From an uncultured Selenomonadaceae bacterium (GTDB lineage Bacteria > Bacillota > Negativicutes > Selenomonadales > Selenomonadaceae): a stretch of 22,508 nt of DNA. The position numbers and the translations under genes are program-made. Position 1 is the first letter of the stretch. Each line of letters begins with the position of its first letter. This document shows, one piece after another, positions 1 to 7,913 of the stretch. A model generated the notes under the pieces. It made no database searches and was not told where the DNA came from. It saw only the letters and a list, made by a program, of their open reading frames with translations. The stretch is from positions 1 to 22,508 of the forward strand of contig CAJTSO010000017.1 of NCBI GenBank assembly GCA_910579115.1, read 5' to 3'.

Positions 1-64
1 GCCAGAGGGTAATGGTGAGCAATGGCAGCAATGATGCCAGCAGAAAATATTGCAATTTCTTCAT
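1..64 (-). CDS. Partial gene: N-terminus of an exported or membrane protein
   Basis: The reverse strand starts with ATG at 64 and reads MKKLQYFLLASLLPLLTITL before running off the window edge. A short basic start followed by an unbroken hydrophobic stretch looks like a signal peptide or first membrane helix. A ribosome binding site, AAGGTGAT (78 down to 71), sits 6 bases upstream, which fixes this start. An extended -10 promoter on the same strand at 242-250 would give a leader of about 170 nt. Only 21 codons are visible, so the product cannot be named. Confidence 0.7.
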   Translation of the reverse strand, partial: MKKLQYFLLASLLPLLTITLW

Positions 65-206
65 GGAATCATCACCTTCAAACCAAAACAGATTATTGAA
101 TTAAGACGGCTAAAAGCTGTCTATCATTTCAAGCCGTAACTGGCGAGCTTTGCATTAGCCGAAACGGTGGAGTTGATATTCACATCGTCTCTGAATGCGA
201 ATGGGA

Positions 207-231
207 AAGAAAATGCCTGCGGCATTTTCTT
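207..231 (-). repeat. 25-bp palindromic repeat, copy A
   Basis: Perfect inverted repeat with arms AAGAAAATGCC and GGCATTTTCTT around a 3-base centre. Read on the reverse strand, with its TGTTC flank, it closely matches copy B at 11377-11401. The two copies differ by a G-C to T-A change at one stem position that keeps the pairing. In the minus-strand transcript it would form a hairpin at the very 5' end. Confidence 0.7.
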
Positions 232-241
232 GAACAACGGC

Positions 242-250
242 ATTATAGCA
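242..250 (-). promoter_or_regulatory. Extended -10 promoter for the leftmost minus-strand gene
   Basis: On the reverse strand the sequence is TGCTATAAT, a perfect -10 hexamer with the TGn extension. No convincing -35 box is seen at the expected distance, which is tolerable for an extended -10. Transcription would begin near 235. The leader would contain the palindrome at 207-231 and a hairpin at 105-121 before the start codon at 64. The same TTGTG-n-TATAAT arrangement occurs upstream of pyrF. Confidence 0.5.
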
Positions 251-294
251 CAATTTTCTTCAGACCATCTACAGGCCGGGAGGAAAATCTCTGT

Positions 295-332
295 ATACAT
301 GATTGGCTTACAGATACATGATTGGCTTACAG
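295..332. repeat. Perfect tandem duplication of a 19-bp unit
   Basis: The unit ATACATGATTGGCTTACAG occurs at 295-313 and again, without any change, at 314-332. It lies just upstream of the -35 box of the promoter for the gene at 431 and is non-coding. It looks like a recent slippage or duplication event. No function is evident. Confidence 0.85.
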
Positions 333-335
333 CCG

Positions 336-364
336 TTGCCCGGGAGGTGAATGTATAGTAAAAT
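336..364 (+). promoter_or_regulatory. Sigma-70-type promoter for the 431-2738 gene pair
   Basis: TTGCCC (336-341), a 17-base spacer and TAAAAT (359-364) give a plausible housekeeping promoter with a start site near 371. A perfect 7-bp hairpin (GGCAGAA/TTCTGCC, 374-390) would then lie at the 5' end of the transcript. The rest of the divergent region 65-430 holds the minus-strand promoter, copy A of the palindromic repeat and the 19-bp tandem duplication. No gene is supported there. Confidence 0.55.
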
Positions 365-430
365 ATAACGAAGGGCAGAAGTTTTCTGCCGGACAGAGGA
401 CAAATCTGACAAAATGAAAAGGTGAATCGG

Positions 431-1567
431 ATGAAGCGGATGAGACGCTCAGGAAATAAAGCAACGGATGAGACAGTAAACGATGCCGCCCTGCCTGAGG
501 AAGAGGAGGCGGCGCGGGATGTTTACGAGAAGCTGCGGGGAAGCGTAAAAAAAGATGGCCGTAACCTGAAGCTCTGGGAGACAATCTACGGCCTGGCCGC
601 GGATATAGAGGCGATGGAACCATGGATGGAGTATCATATATATACGCCAATCATGCTGGAGCTCAGGGTTCATGGAGAGAAGATGGCGGCGTCCTTTGAA
701 ACCAGTCCCTTTTCCCGGTCGGGAAAGAAAATTGTCCTCTATCATGGGGAAAAGGGACTATGTGACTTTGACGTTCTCAGCGTCCGGGATCCCATAGTGC
801 CCAGAGAATTTGTCATGTATGACCGGGATGCCTATCTCCTTTGCTGGGGGGATCGGACGGAGGTGCCGGAAGAAAACCGGCAGATCCTGAAGGAGCTGGG
901 CCGGTCCTTTCGGGGAACGGGCAGGTGGATTTATTTCACCTCCGCCGCCAGCCGCACCATCCCCCGCACCCTGCGGGATGATGAAGCGGAGGTGGTGATG
1001 GAGGCATTGGTGGAGCTTCGCACGGCCCTTCGGGACCAGTTGAAGAAATCCATCCTGGTGCAATACGATGCGGGCTATTGTCTGGCCCGCTATTATGATG
1101 AGAATCAGAAACGGATGGTCACCGGCCCGGTGGAATACAGGGAGCCGGAAATGATTTTCCGCAGCTATGACTTCAATGATGAGGTAATGGCTCGCCGGAT
1201 AAAACGGGCCAGGCAGAATGATCAGGTGGTGGATTTTGATTTTTTTTACAACGGCTGGTCCCCCATGGATTACATAGATGAAAAAGGGAATATCGGAAAC
1301 TGGCAGTTTGCCCTGGCCCTGGACGAAACCTCAGGACGGCTCAATATCATGGTGCCGGTAGAGGCGGGAGTCAGTACCGGGGAAATGGCGTTTCTCATGC
1401 TTCATGATTATGTGCTGGAGCACGGCAGAATGAAGGAGCTTATCGTAAGAAACGCAGAAGTCTACGCGGCTCTTGAGTCGGTATGCAGAAAGGTTGGTAT
1501 CCCCCTGGAATTGGATACCATGCCCCAAGTGGACAGAATTCTGAACGAAATAAGAAGCGATGTGTAA
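431..1567 (+). CDS. Uncharacterised cytoplasmic protein (DUF7309/DUF6930-like)
   Basis: A 378-residue protein with no signal peptide or membrane segment and a charged, acidic N-terminus. The region around residues 40-100 (LWETIYGLAADIEAMEPW) and the C-terminal part (from about residue 255, ending in a 'gi-lel-d-mPqvD' pattern) remind me of the paired DUF7309 and DUF6930 domains. That is recall of sequence style, not a search result. No catalytic motif is visible. A GTG start at 422 is open in frame but overlaps the ribosome binding site; ATG 431 has AGGTGA five bases upstream and is preferred. The gene ends 22 bases before the royal-jelly-type gene and is probably co-transcribed with it. Function unknown. 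Confidence 0.75.
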   Translation: MKRMRRSGNKATDETVNDAALPEEEEAARDVYEKLRGSVKKDGRNLKLWETIYGLAADIEAMEPWMEYHIYTPIMLELRVHGEKMAASFETSPFSRSGKKIVLYHGEKGLCDFDVLSVRDPIVPREFVMYDRDAYLLCWGDRTEVPEENRQILKELGRSFRGTGRWIYFTSAASRTIPRTLRDDEAEVVMEALVELRTALRDQLKKSILVQYDAGYCLARYYDENQKRMVTGPVEYREPEMIFRSYDFNDEVMARRIKRARQNDQVVDFDFFYNGWSPMDYIDEKGNIGNWQFALALDETSGRLNIMVPVEAGVSTGEMAFLMLHDYVLEHGRMKELIVRNAEVYAALESVCRKVGIPLELDTMPQVDRILNEIRSDV

Positions 1568-1589
1568 AATTTTTTTAGGAGGAAGGATT

Positions 1590-2738
1590 ATGGTGTTTTC
1601 AAAGAAACTGGCCCGCGGTATCGTTGCCGGATTGGCTGCTCTGTCCGTCACGGCGGGAATTTCCCCGGCGGCGGAGTTTGAGGTCAGCGATAAAATGGCC
1701 GTTGCCCAGGCGGCAAGCTCTGAAAAGAATAGAAAATCAGACCGGCTGGAGCAGGATCAGGCAGTTCTTTCCTGTCTGGTGGAGTCGGAATATCAGATGG
1801 CCGGTCTGGCGGTAACGGGAAACGGCAGGATATTTGTATCATTTCCTCACTGGGGAGCCAATCCGACGGATTTTTCTCTCGGAGAGGTGAAGGATGGGAT
1901 AATATATCCGCTGCTGCAAGAGGTTAATTTTGCCTCCCTCCGGCGGTTGAACTATGTGATGACGGCAGCGGGCCCAAGATTGTTTGCTTTGGATGAAGGC
2001 CGGGCGGATGCGGATTTTGACGAGGGAAAAGCCCCCCGGATCTTCGCTATCGACATCAGCGGCGAGACTCCGGCGGTGGAGAGGGTCTACCCGATAGCCG
2101 AAGCCTCTTTGGCGGCCGGTAGCCTTCTGTCCGATATCCGGGTGGACCGCCTGACCAACAAGGCGTTTATTTCCGACACCGGGGTGGCAGCGATACTCGT
2201 GCTGGATCTGGCTACCGGAGAAAGCTATCGGGCCCTTGAAAAGGCGCCGGAGCTGCGTAAAAACATCCAGATGATCTATTTCCCCAGCGGCGTGTACAAT
2301 AAACTCACCGACGTCTGCGCCTTGGAGCTGTCGGAAAAAAACAGTCTGCTTTTCTTCTCGGCTATGGGGGGAGATGTAATAAACTCAGTTCCGGTGAAGG
2401 TGCTTCTCGATAAGAACCTCTCTGCCGATGCCCGCCGGAAGTCCATCAAACCGGAGACTCTTTACGGCGCCCCCTGCACCGGAATGGTGCGCCGCGATAC
2501 CTGGCTTATAATGGGTGATTTGCCGGATCTGGGTATTTGGGAGTTTGACTTCCAGGACGAAGTCAATAAGGGAAGCCTTTTCGATATTGGCATCGATGTG
2601 AAGTGGGCTGACAGCTTCGCCGTGGACGGGGTGAATGATCTGTATTTTACGGAAAGCCAGTACAATTTGGAGTTTGACAATCGAGACTCTTATAAACTGT
2701 ATAAGATCACCTGGGACAAGCGAATACAGCGTGGATAA
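1590..2738 (+). CDS. Secreted major royal jelly/yellow-family beta-propeller protein
   Basis: A 382-residue protein with a signal peptide (basic MVFSKKLARG, hydrophobic core to about residue 27; cleavage near residue 28 or after AQA at 41). Family-like signatures follow in order: GLAVTGNGRIFVSFPHWG (about 78-95), PRLFALDEG, LLSDIRVDRLTNKAFISDTG (about 190-209), and a late LYFTESQYNLEF block. This order matches the major royal jelly protein/yellow family. Those proteins are predicted propellers; some bacterial members are called SMP-30/gluconolactonase-like, but the reaction is generally unknown. Start: AGGAGG at 1577-1582 precedes ATG 1590 at good spacing; an upstream in-frame ATG at 1560 would overlap the previous gene and would bury the signal peptide. 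Probably second gene of a two-gene unit. The substrate cannot be inferred. Confidence 0.8.
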   Translation: MVFSKKLARGIVAGLAALSVTAGISPAAEFEVSDKMAVAQAASSEKNRKSDRLEQDQAVLSCLVESEYQMAGLAVTGNGRIFVSFPHWGANPTDFSLGEVKDGIIYPLLQEVNFASLRRLNYVMTAAGPRLFALDEGRADADFDEGKAPRIFAIDISGETPAVERVYPIAEASLAAGSLLSDIRVDRLTNKAFISDTGVAAILVLDLATGESYRALEKAPELRKNIQMIYFPSGVYNKLTDVCALELSEKNSLLFFSAMGGDVINSVPVKVLLDKNLSADARRKSIKPETLYGAPCTGMVRRDTWLIMGDLPDLGIWEFDFQDEVNKGSLFDIGIDVKWADSFAVDGVNDLYFTESQYNLEFDNRDSYKLYKITWDKRIQRG

Positions 2739-2739
2739 C

Positions 2740-2797
2740 AAAAAAGAACAGGCTGTGAAGATGATTGACGAGCGATCATCTTCACAGCCTTGTTTTT
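2740..2797. terminator. Bidirectional rho-independent terminator
   Basis: A perfect 15-bp stem (GGCTGTGAAGATGAT at 2751-2765 with its complement at 2775-2789) has a 9-base loop. It is followed on the plus strand by TTGTTTTT and preceded by an A-rich run that supplies the U-tract for the minus strand. It separates the converging genes ending at 2738 and 2807 and should serve both. Confidence 0.9.
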
Positions 2798-2806
2798 GCA
2801 ATATCA

Positions 2807-3961
2807 TCAGGGAACCACCGGCATTTCCTGGCTGACGATACTATGGTTTATGATATCCTCAATACGCAGATCTACCTCCAGCATTTGCTTGTGGAGAGTC
2901 TCGGCCAGATTCAATTCGCCGTAGTCTTCCTTTTCAAGCCCCGCAATGAGATGAAGCCAGGCGGCAATGCTCAGCTCGGTCGACTGACGGCGCAGAGAGG
3001 ACAGATACTGGCTGCCGGCTCTGATGTCAAAAGAATTCAGCTTCTCCTGACGGGATTTCAGGTCGGGAATAGTTTCACCCAGGATCAACTGTTTAACTTG
3101 CCTGATTTGACTGTCGCCTAGGGGACGCCCCTGCCGGACAATGTTTCGGAAGCGGGTTCGCTGGTCGAGGAACCGGTCATTGTATTCGTCCACTACCGGC
3201 TGGGTCGCCTCAATGTAGGCAGTTATGGCAGCTATCTGGATGCTGGTTACGACAGAGAGATAATCCCGGTAATTTTCCAGAGCGATGACGCTCCAGTGTC
3301 CGTCACTCTGCCGCTCCAAAAGAACCTGGAGCGCGAAATACACGTCGGTGTACTTGTCGCGAATCTTGACCTTTGCCACGGCTTCATCCGTCTTATCGAC
3401 GTTTACCGTTACCGAGTCAAGAGCCACAAACTCGGTGTTTCTCAACTGGCTTCTCTCCAAAAACCTATCATAGTCAATACCCAGCTGCCGGCCCTTCAGC
3501 AAATCCTGGCCGGAAGGAAGCGTCCATTCGCCGGAAGCCACGTACCTGCGGATCGTTTCCGCCGTACCATGCGCCAGCTGCGGCTTTATCCGCTGATAGA
3601 AGTCAAGGAAGCTCCTGTGAGTTTCCGGGGTAAGGGCCTCGTCATAATTGAACAGGGTGGTAGTCAGATCGTCAAAGGCTACCAGCATAATGGCGTCAAG
3701 CTTTACGTAGCGGTCAAATGTTTCGCTGTCCCTGCTCTCTAACGATTCAAGGATTTGCTTCATGGCGTAGTCGGGAGTGCGGGAATAAATGAGGGAGTGC
3801 CACAGCAAGCCACCCAGCAGAATCGTAGCCACGGCAATTATCAGCAGCAGCTCCTGCCGCTGCTGTTGCTGTCTTCGCTGGAGGCGGGAAAGCAACGGCT
3901 CACTGTCCGGGCCAGAAGTCTGCACTCTTTCAGCCTGGTACAGAAGGTCTTGTTCGGTCAT
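2807..3961 (-). CDS. Single-pass membrane protein (DUF2939-like), function unknown
   Basis: A 384-residue protein with a hydrophilic N-terminus rich in Gln and Arg (about residues 25-36), one membrane helix at about 38-59, and a large extracytoplasmic domain. Just after the helix, RTPDYAMKQILESLESRDSE followed by FDRYVKLD resembles the 'TPeY...A-..rD...f.ryvd' opening of DUF2939 proteins. This is recalled similarity. The C-terminal third is predicted helical and charged. Start: AAAGGA lies 8 bases upstream of ATG 3961. It has its own promoter (3998-4026) divergent from fbp and ends at the shared terminator. No catalytic residues or partner are evident. Confidence 0.8.
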   Translation of the reverse strand: MTEQDLLYQAERVQTSGPDSEPLLSRLQRRQQQQRQELLLIIAVATILLGGLLWHSLIYSRTPDYAMKQILESLESRDSETFDRYVKLDAIMLVAFDDLTTTLFNYDEALTPETHRSFLDFYQRIKPQLAHGTAETIRRYVASGEWTLPSGQDLLKGRQLGIDYDRFLERSQLRNTEFVALDSVTVNVDKTDEAVAKVKIRDKYTDVYFALQVLLERQSDGHWSVIALENYRDYLSVVTSIQIAAITAYIEATQPVVDEYNDRFLDQRTRFRNIVRQGRPLGDSQIRQVKQLILGETIPDLKSRQEKLNSFDIRAGSQYLSSLRRQSTELSIAAWLHLIAGLEKEDYGELNLAETLHKQMLEVDLRIEDIINHSIVSQEMPVVP

Positions 3962-3997
3962 GTTCGATCCTTTGTCCGATTAAAATTCATCCCGTAG

Positions 3998-4026
3998 AAT
4001 ATAACACTAAACGGATTATTTTTCAA
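3998..4026 (-). promoter_or_regulatory. Sigma-70 promoter for the 2807-3961 gene
   Basis: On the reverse strand TTGAAA (4026-4021), exactly 17 bases, then TATATT (4003-3998); both hexamers match consensus at five of six positions. The start site would be near 3991, about 30 bases before the ATG. It lies back to back with the fbp promoter without overlap. Confidence 0.7.
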
Positions 4027-4035
4027 CGGACCATC

Positions 4036-4064
4036 TTCATTCTAAAAACCTTTTATGGTAAAAT
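4036..4064 (+). promoter_or_regulatory. Extended -10 promoter of fbp
   Basis: TGGTAAAAT (4056-4064) gives an extended -10, with a weak -35 (TTCATT, 4036-4041) at 17 bases. The same TGGTAAAAT string forms the -10 region upstream of ftsE. The leader of about 60 nt contains a short palindrome, TAGCCGGCTA (4096-4105). Confidence 0.55.
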
Positions 4065-4131
4065 CAAATTAAAGAAAAATTTTGGCACGGGTCAATAGCC
4101 GGCTAATGTACCGGAGAAAGCGAGGACCTCC

Positions 4132-6051
4132 ATGCAAGAGGGCGCAAGCGGTTCCTACAAGAAAAAGTGCATTAGGCTGCTGGCGGAAAAATACCCATCC
4201 CGGGAGGCCGTTTACGAGCGGCTTATTCATCTTTCTGCACAGCTGAGTCTGCCAAAGGGTGTCGAGCATTTTCTCTCCGACCTTCACGGAGAATACGACA
4301 CCTTCTATCACATTCTGAATAATTGCTCCGGCGTAATCAAAGAAAAAGTCGATTACGTATTTGGCGCACGCCTTACCGATGAGGAGAAGGCGGAGTTCTG
4401 TACGCTTATCTACTATCCCAAGGAAAAGGTGGAGCAGAAGCGGGCGGAGCGGAAAAATACCCCGGAATGGTATCGGATCAATATTGCCCGGCTCCTTGAG
4501 CTGACAAAGCTTATGAGCTACAAGTTTCCGGTGGAAAAAATCAAGTCCTTCATTCCCGGCCACTACGGCTCGATAATTGTCGAGCTTATGAACACGAGGC
4601 CGGAAGCAGACCAGGCTCAGTTTATTTATAACCGGAAACTCCTGTCCACCATTTGTCAGGTAGATGCGGGACCGGAGTTTATCTATGCCTTTACGGGATT
4701 GGTAAAACGCCTGGCTGTGGATCATATGCATATAGTCGGCGACTTCTTTGACCGGGGCTCCCGGCCCGACGCGATCATTGAGAAAATAATGAAATTTCCC
4801 TCGCTGGATATTCAGTGGGGAAATCACGATGTGCTGTGGATGGGTGCTGCCTGCGGCTCAGATGCCTGCATTGCCAATGTAGTCAGGAATAATCTCCGCT
4901 ATTCCAATACGGACGTTTTGGAAAAGGGCTACGGTATCGGTCTGCGTCCGCTGACGCTTCTGGCCGCCCGCCAGTATCCCCAGGAAACGCCCATTAAGGC
5001 GGCGGAGCGGGTAATTTCCATCATCATGTTTAAGCTGGAAGGTCAGCTGATAAAAAGAAACCCCGATTTTCACATGGAGAAAAGGATTCTGTTGGATCGT
5101 ATTGACTTCGGGGAAAAAACCGTGGAAATCGATGGCCGGCACTATGAGCTGAACCAGAAAAGCTTTCCCACTATTGATCCGCAGCATCCCCTGAGACTGT
5201 CTCCGGAGGAGGAGGTCATAGTGAATGACCTGCGCAATTCCTTCCTGGAGAGCGAACCCCTGCGCCGTCATATTGAGTTCCTGTACCGGAAGGGATCCAT
5301 GTACACCTGCTACAACAGTAATCTTCTTTTCCACGGCTGTGTACTGGTAAATGCTGACGGCACCCCCACCGAGGTTACATTTGATGGAAGGACCTATAAG
5401 GGCAGGGAATATTTCGACTACTGCGATACGGTAGCCCGCCGGGCTTGGCAGCACAGGGACCAGGCGGCCCTTGACTTTATGTGGTACCTCTGGTGCGGGC
5501 GGCTTTCGCCGACTTCCGGACGTGAGTTTAAGACCTTTGAGCGGATGTTTGTGGACGATGAATCCACTTGGGAAGAACCGAATGATAATTATTACAAGCT
5601 CATAAACAATTTGGATTTCTGCCAGATGGTGCTGAATGAGTTCGGACTGAATCCCGAGCGGGGCCACATCATCAATGGCCACGTTCCGGTAAAGGTAAAG
5701 AAGGGGGAGACCCCCGTGCGGTCCGGTGGTAAGGTAATCATCATCGACGGAGGCTTCTGCCGCGCTTATCATTCCAAGACCGGCATTTCCGGTTACACAC
5801 TCATATCAAACTCCCGTGGTCTCAGATTGCTGGCCCACCAGAATATTGCTGATGTCCGTCAGGCGCTGAAGAATAACCTGGACATTGAATCCGTTGCGGA
5901 AACTGTCGAGCTGTCAGCGGAAATTTCCACCGTGGCAGATACTGATGAGGGTGCGGCAATTCAGGAGCAGATCACCGACCTTTACGGACTGCTCTACGCT
6001 TATCAGAGCGGCACCATGAAAGCGTCAGATGATTATACCAGCTTCGTCTGA
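4132..6051 (+). CDS. fbp: Fructose-1,6-bisphosphatase class III
   Basis: Gluconeogenic enzyme that hydrolyses fructose 1,6-bisphosphate to fructose 6-phosphate in the cytoplasm. The 639-residue length fits the Firmicutes class III family (about 640-670). It carries the metallophosphoesterase metal-binding motifs: SDLHGE (49-54), GDFFDRG (203-209) and GNHD (230-233), and a late NGHVPVKVKKG with a metal-binding His near residue 515. IIIDGGFCRAYHSKTGISGY follows it. ATG 4132 has GAGGA five bases upstream. It is transcribed alone, from its own promoter to the terminator at 6191-6243. Class III enzymes of Bacillus are known to be stimulated by phosphoenolpyruvate; nothing here shows whether that holds. 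Confidence 0.97.
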   Translation: MQEGASGSYKKKCIRLLAEKYPSREAVYERLIHLSAQLSLPKGVEHFLSDLHGEYDTFYHILNNCSGVIKEKVDYVFGARLTDEEKAEFCTLIYYPKEKVEQKRAERKNTPEWYRINIARLLELTKLMSYKFPVEKIKSFIPGHYGSIIVELMNTRPEADQAQFIYNRKLLSTICQVDAGPEFIYAFTGLVKRLAVDHMHIVGDFFDRGSRPDAIIEKIMKFPSLDIQWGNHDVLWMGAACGSDACIANVVRNNLRYSNTDVLEKGYGIGLRPLTLLAARQYPQETPIKAAERVISIIMFKLEGQLIKRNPDFHMEKRILLDRIDFGEKTVEIDGRHYELNQKSFPTIDPQHPLRLSPEEEVIVNDLRNSFLESEPLRRHIEFLYRKGSMYTCYNSNLLFHGCVLVNADGTPTEVTFDGRTYKGREYFDYCDTVARRAWQHRDQAALDFMWYLWCGRLSPTSGREFKTFERMFVDDESTWEEPNDNYYKLINNLDFCQMVLNEFGLNPERGHIINGHVPVKVKKGETPVRSGGKVIIIDGGFCRAYHSKTGISGYTLISNSRGLRLLAHQNIADVRQALKNNLDIESVAETVELSAEISTVADTDEGAAIQEQITDLYGLLYAYQSGTMKASDDYTSFV

Positions 6052-6190
6052 CGGGTCTTGGCAGGGCAGATGCAAATATTTTTGAAATTGCAGTGAGAAA
6101 TTGGTTTTTTGAAATACCTGACAGGTACAAATTTGGCCGGTCGGTTCTTCGGCGAGTAAATATTTTCTGACCTTCTCCTGATTGCAATAA

Positions 6191-6243
6191 GGGACCGCTG
6201 TTCGGCGTAATTGTGCCGGCGGCGGTTCTTTTTGTTTTTTTAT
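6191..6243 (+). terminator. Terminator downstream of fbp
   Basis: A GC-rich imperfect stem (GGGACCGCTG... pairing with ...GGCGGTTC, several G-U pairs) is followed by a long T-rich run ending at 6241. Between the fbp stop and this hairpin there is a short perfect palindrome (TACCTG-A-CAGGTA, 6115-6127) and otherwise nothing I can interpret. Confidence 0.7.
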
Positions 6244-6270
6244 GATAGTTTCAGAAAGCGATGGTAAAAT
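6242..6270 (+). promoter_or_regulatory. Promoter of the ftsEX-envC-ctpA operon
   Basis: ATGATA (6242-6247), 17 bases, TAAAAT (6265-6270), with a TGG extension immediately upstream of the -10. It begins right after the T-run of the fbp terminator. Transcription would start near 6277, giving a leader of about 65 nt before ftsE. Confidence 0.55.
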
Positions 6271-6342
6271 ATATTATATGTGAGCCTATGCGGGGGGAAA
6301 GATTTCTGCGGGACCGAGAGTAAAAATGTGTAGGGTGATACC

Positions 6343-7029
6343 ATGATACATATGAGGGATGTCTGCAAGGAGTACGATAACGGCTCCGTTGCCCTGAAGA
6401 ATATCAATGTTGATATTGAGCCGGGAGAATTTGTGTTTATTGTGGGCCCCAGCGGCGCCGGTAAGTCCACGTTTATCAGGCTCCTTCTGCGGGAAGTCCT
6501 GCCATCCTCCGGGGAACTGTATGTAAGCGGCAAAGATGTGGTCAATATGTTGAGGAACGAAGTTCCTTTCCTTCGCCGTAAGCTGGGCGTAATTTTTCAG
6601 GACTTCCGTCTGCTACCGGAAAAGACGGTAGCAGAGAATGTGGCTTTTGCTATGCAGGTTATCGAAGCCCCGAGGCGGACTATGCAGCACAGCGTAAATT
6701 CCGTACTGGACATCGTTGGCCTGAGGCCAAAGTACAGAAGCTTCCCGTCCCAGCTTTCCGGCGGTGAGCAGCAGAGGGTGGCTATTGCCCGGGCCATCGT
6801 CAATAAGCCCTCCATAGTCATTGCCGATGAGCCCACCGGAAATCTTGACCCTTCTACCTCATGGGAGATCATGGATATTTTCAGGCGGATAAATGCCAAC
6901 GGAACCACCATCGTAATGGCTACCCATGATAAAAATATCGTTGACACCATGAAGAAGCGGGTCATCGCCATTGAGGATGGCCGCATCGTCCGGGATGAGG
7001 CGCAGGGAGGCTATGGCTATGAAGTTTAA
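6343..7029 (+). CDS. ftsE: Cell-division ABC transporter ATP-binding protein FtsE
   Basis: ATPase of the FtsEX complex, which does not move a substrate but drives conformational change in FtsX to activate peptidoglycan hydrolases at the division septum or side wall. The 228 residues contain every ABC motif: Walker A GPSGAGKS (35-42), a Q-loop within FQDFRLLPEKTVAENV (from about 85), the signature LSGGEQQR (138-145), Walker B with DEPTGN (from about 158) and the H-loop His195. AGGGTGAT precedes ATG 6343. It overlaps the start of ftsX, as is usual for this pair. Confidence 0.97.
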   Translation: MIHMRDVCKEYDNGSVALKNINVDIEPGEFVFIVGPSGAGKSTFIRLLLREVLPSSGELYVSGKDVVNMLRNEVPFLRRKLGVIFQDFRLLPEKTVAENVAFAMQVIEAPRRTMQHSVNSVLDIVGLRPKYRSFPSQLSGGEQQRVAIARAIVNKPSIVIADEPTGNLDPSTSWEIMDIFRRINANGTTIVMATHDKNIVDTMKKRVIAIEDGRIVRDEAQGGYGYEV

Positions 7030-7906
7030 CACCATGGAGTATTTCCTTCGCGAAACCTTCCTGTCGCTGAAGCGGAACAGCTGGATGACTGTTGCTTCCA
7101 TTGGTACTGTGGCGGTAGCTTTGTTCGTCTTCGGGATGTTTCTGGTCATCGTCATGAATACAAACCGCATGGCTGATTCGCTGGAATCCCAAGTGGAGAT
7201 CAGCGTTTACCTGAAGGATGATATCAGCCAGGATGAGATAGAGGATATAGGCGATAAGCTGCGGGAAATGCAGGGACTGGAATCAGTAGAATACATTTCC
7301 AAAGCGGAGGCTATTGAGAATTTTCGGGAGCGTCTGGGGGAGCAGAGCTATATTCTAACCGCTCTGGAAAGTGACAATCCGCTGCCCAATTCCTACAAGG
7401 TGCGGGCAAGGGTGCCCTCTCTGGTGGCGACGGCAGCCAAGGTGATCCGTCAGTTTGACGGGGTAGAGGAAGCCCGTTACGGGCAGGACGTCATTCAACA
7501 CCTTTTCGATATTACGCGGCTGGCTAGGGTCATTGGCGTATCCATCATGGCGGTTCTGGTAGGAGCAACTCTGTTTATCATTTATAATACCATCCGGCTG
7601 ACGGTATTTGCCCGCCGCCGGGAAGTGGCGATAATGAAGTACGTGGGCGCAACAGACTGGTTTATCCGCTGGCCCTTTATCATGGAAGGTATCGTGCTGG
7701 GCGCAATAGGGGGCCTCATAGCGGCGGTTTTTCTCAGGATCGCTTACCGCTTTGTGGCCCGGTCAATTTCCGACGCATTGACCTTCTTCCCCCTGATACC
7801 GGAAACACCCTTCATGTACGTCATTGCCCTGGTGGTTATCATTTCCGGCATCTGTATGGGCGCAACCGGTAGTACGCTATCCCTCAAGCGGTTCCTGAAA
7901 GCGTAG
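7019..7906 (+). CDS. ftsX: Cell-division protein FtsX
   Basis: Membrane partner of FtsE. The 295-residue product has the FtsX layout: a cytoplasmic N-terminus, TM1 at about 24-46, an extracytoplasmic domain to about 165 that would contact a hydrolase or activator, then TM2 (171-192), TM3 (219-240) and TM4 (264-287), with RRREVAIMKYVGATD in the cytoplasmic loop after TM2. Open frame extends upstream to 6971, and ATG 7013 is possible. ATG 7019 is preferred because AGGGAGG (7004-7010) sits 8 bases before it. The chosen start overlaps ftsE by 11 bases, suggesting translational coupling. Confidence 0.95.
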   Translation: MKFNTMEYFLRETFLSLKRNSWMTVASIGTVAVALFVFGMFLVIVMNTNRMADSLESQVEISVYLKDDISQDEIEDIGDKLREMQGLESVEYISKAEAIENFRERLGEQSYILTALESDNPLPNSYKVRARVPSLVATAAKVIRQFDGVEEARYGQDVIQHLFDITRLARVIGVSIMAVLVGATLFIIYNTIRLTVFARRREVAIMKYVGATDWFIRWPFIMEGIVLGAIGGLIAAVFLRIAYRFVARSISDALTFFPLIPETPFMYVIALVVIISGICMGATGSTLSLKRFLKA

Positions 7907-7913
7907 GTGCCCC

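Noticed and set aside
167..358. 63-codon open frame in the divergent intergenic region
   Set aside because: GTG start without a ribosome binding site; it runs through the palindrome, the opposing promoter and the 19-bp tandem repeat, and has no protein-like pattern.
4858..5772. 304-codon minus-strand open frame inside fbp
   Set aside because: Lies wholly antisense to a certain gene whose motifs span the region; a codon-bias shadow.
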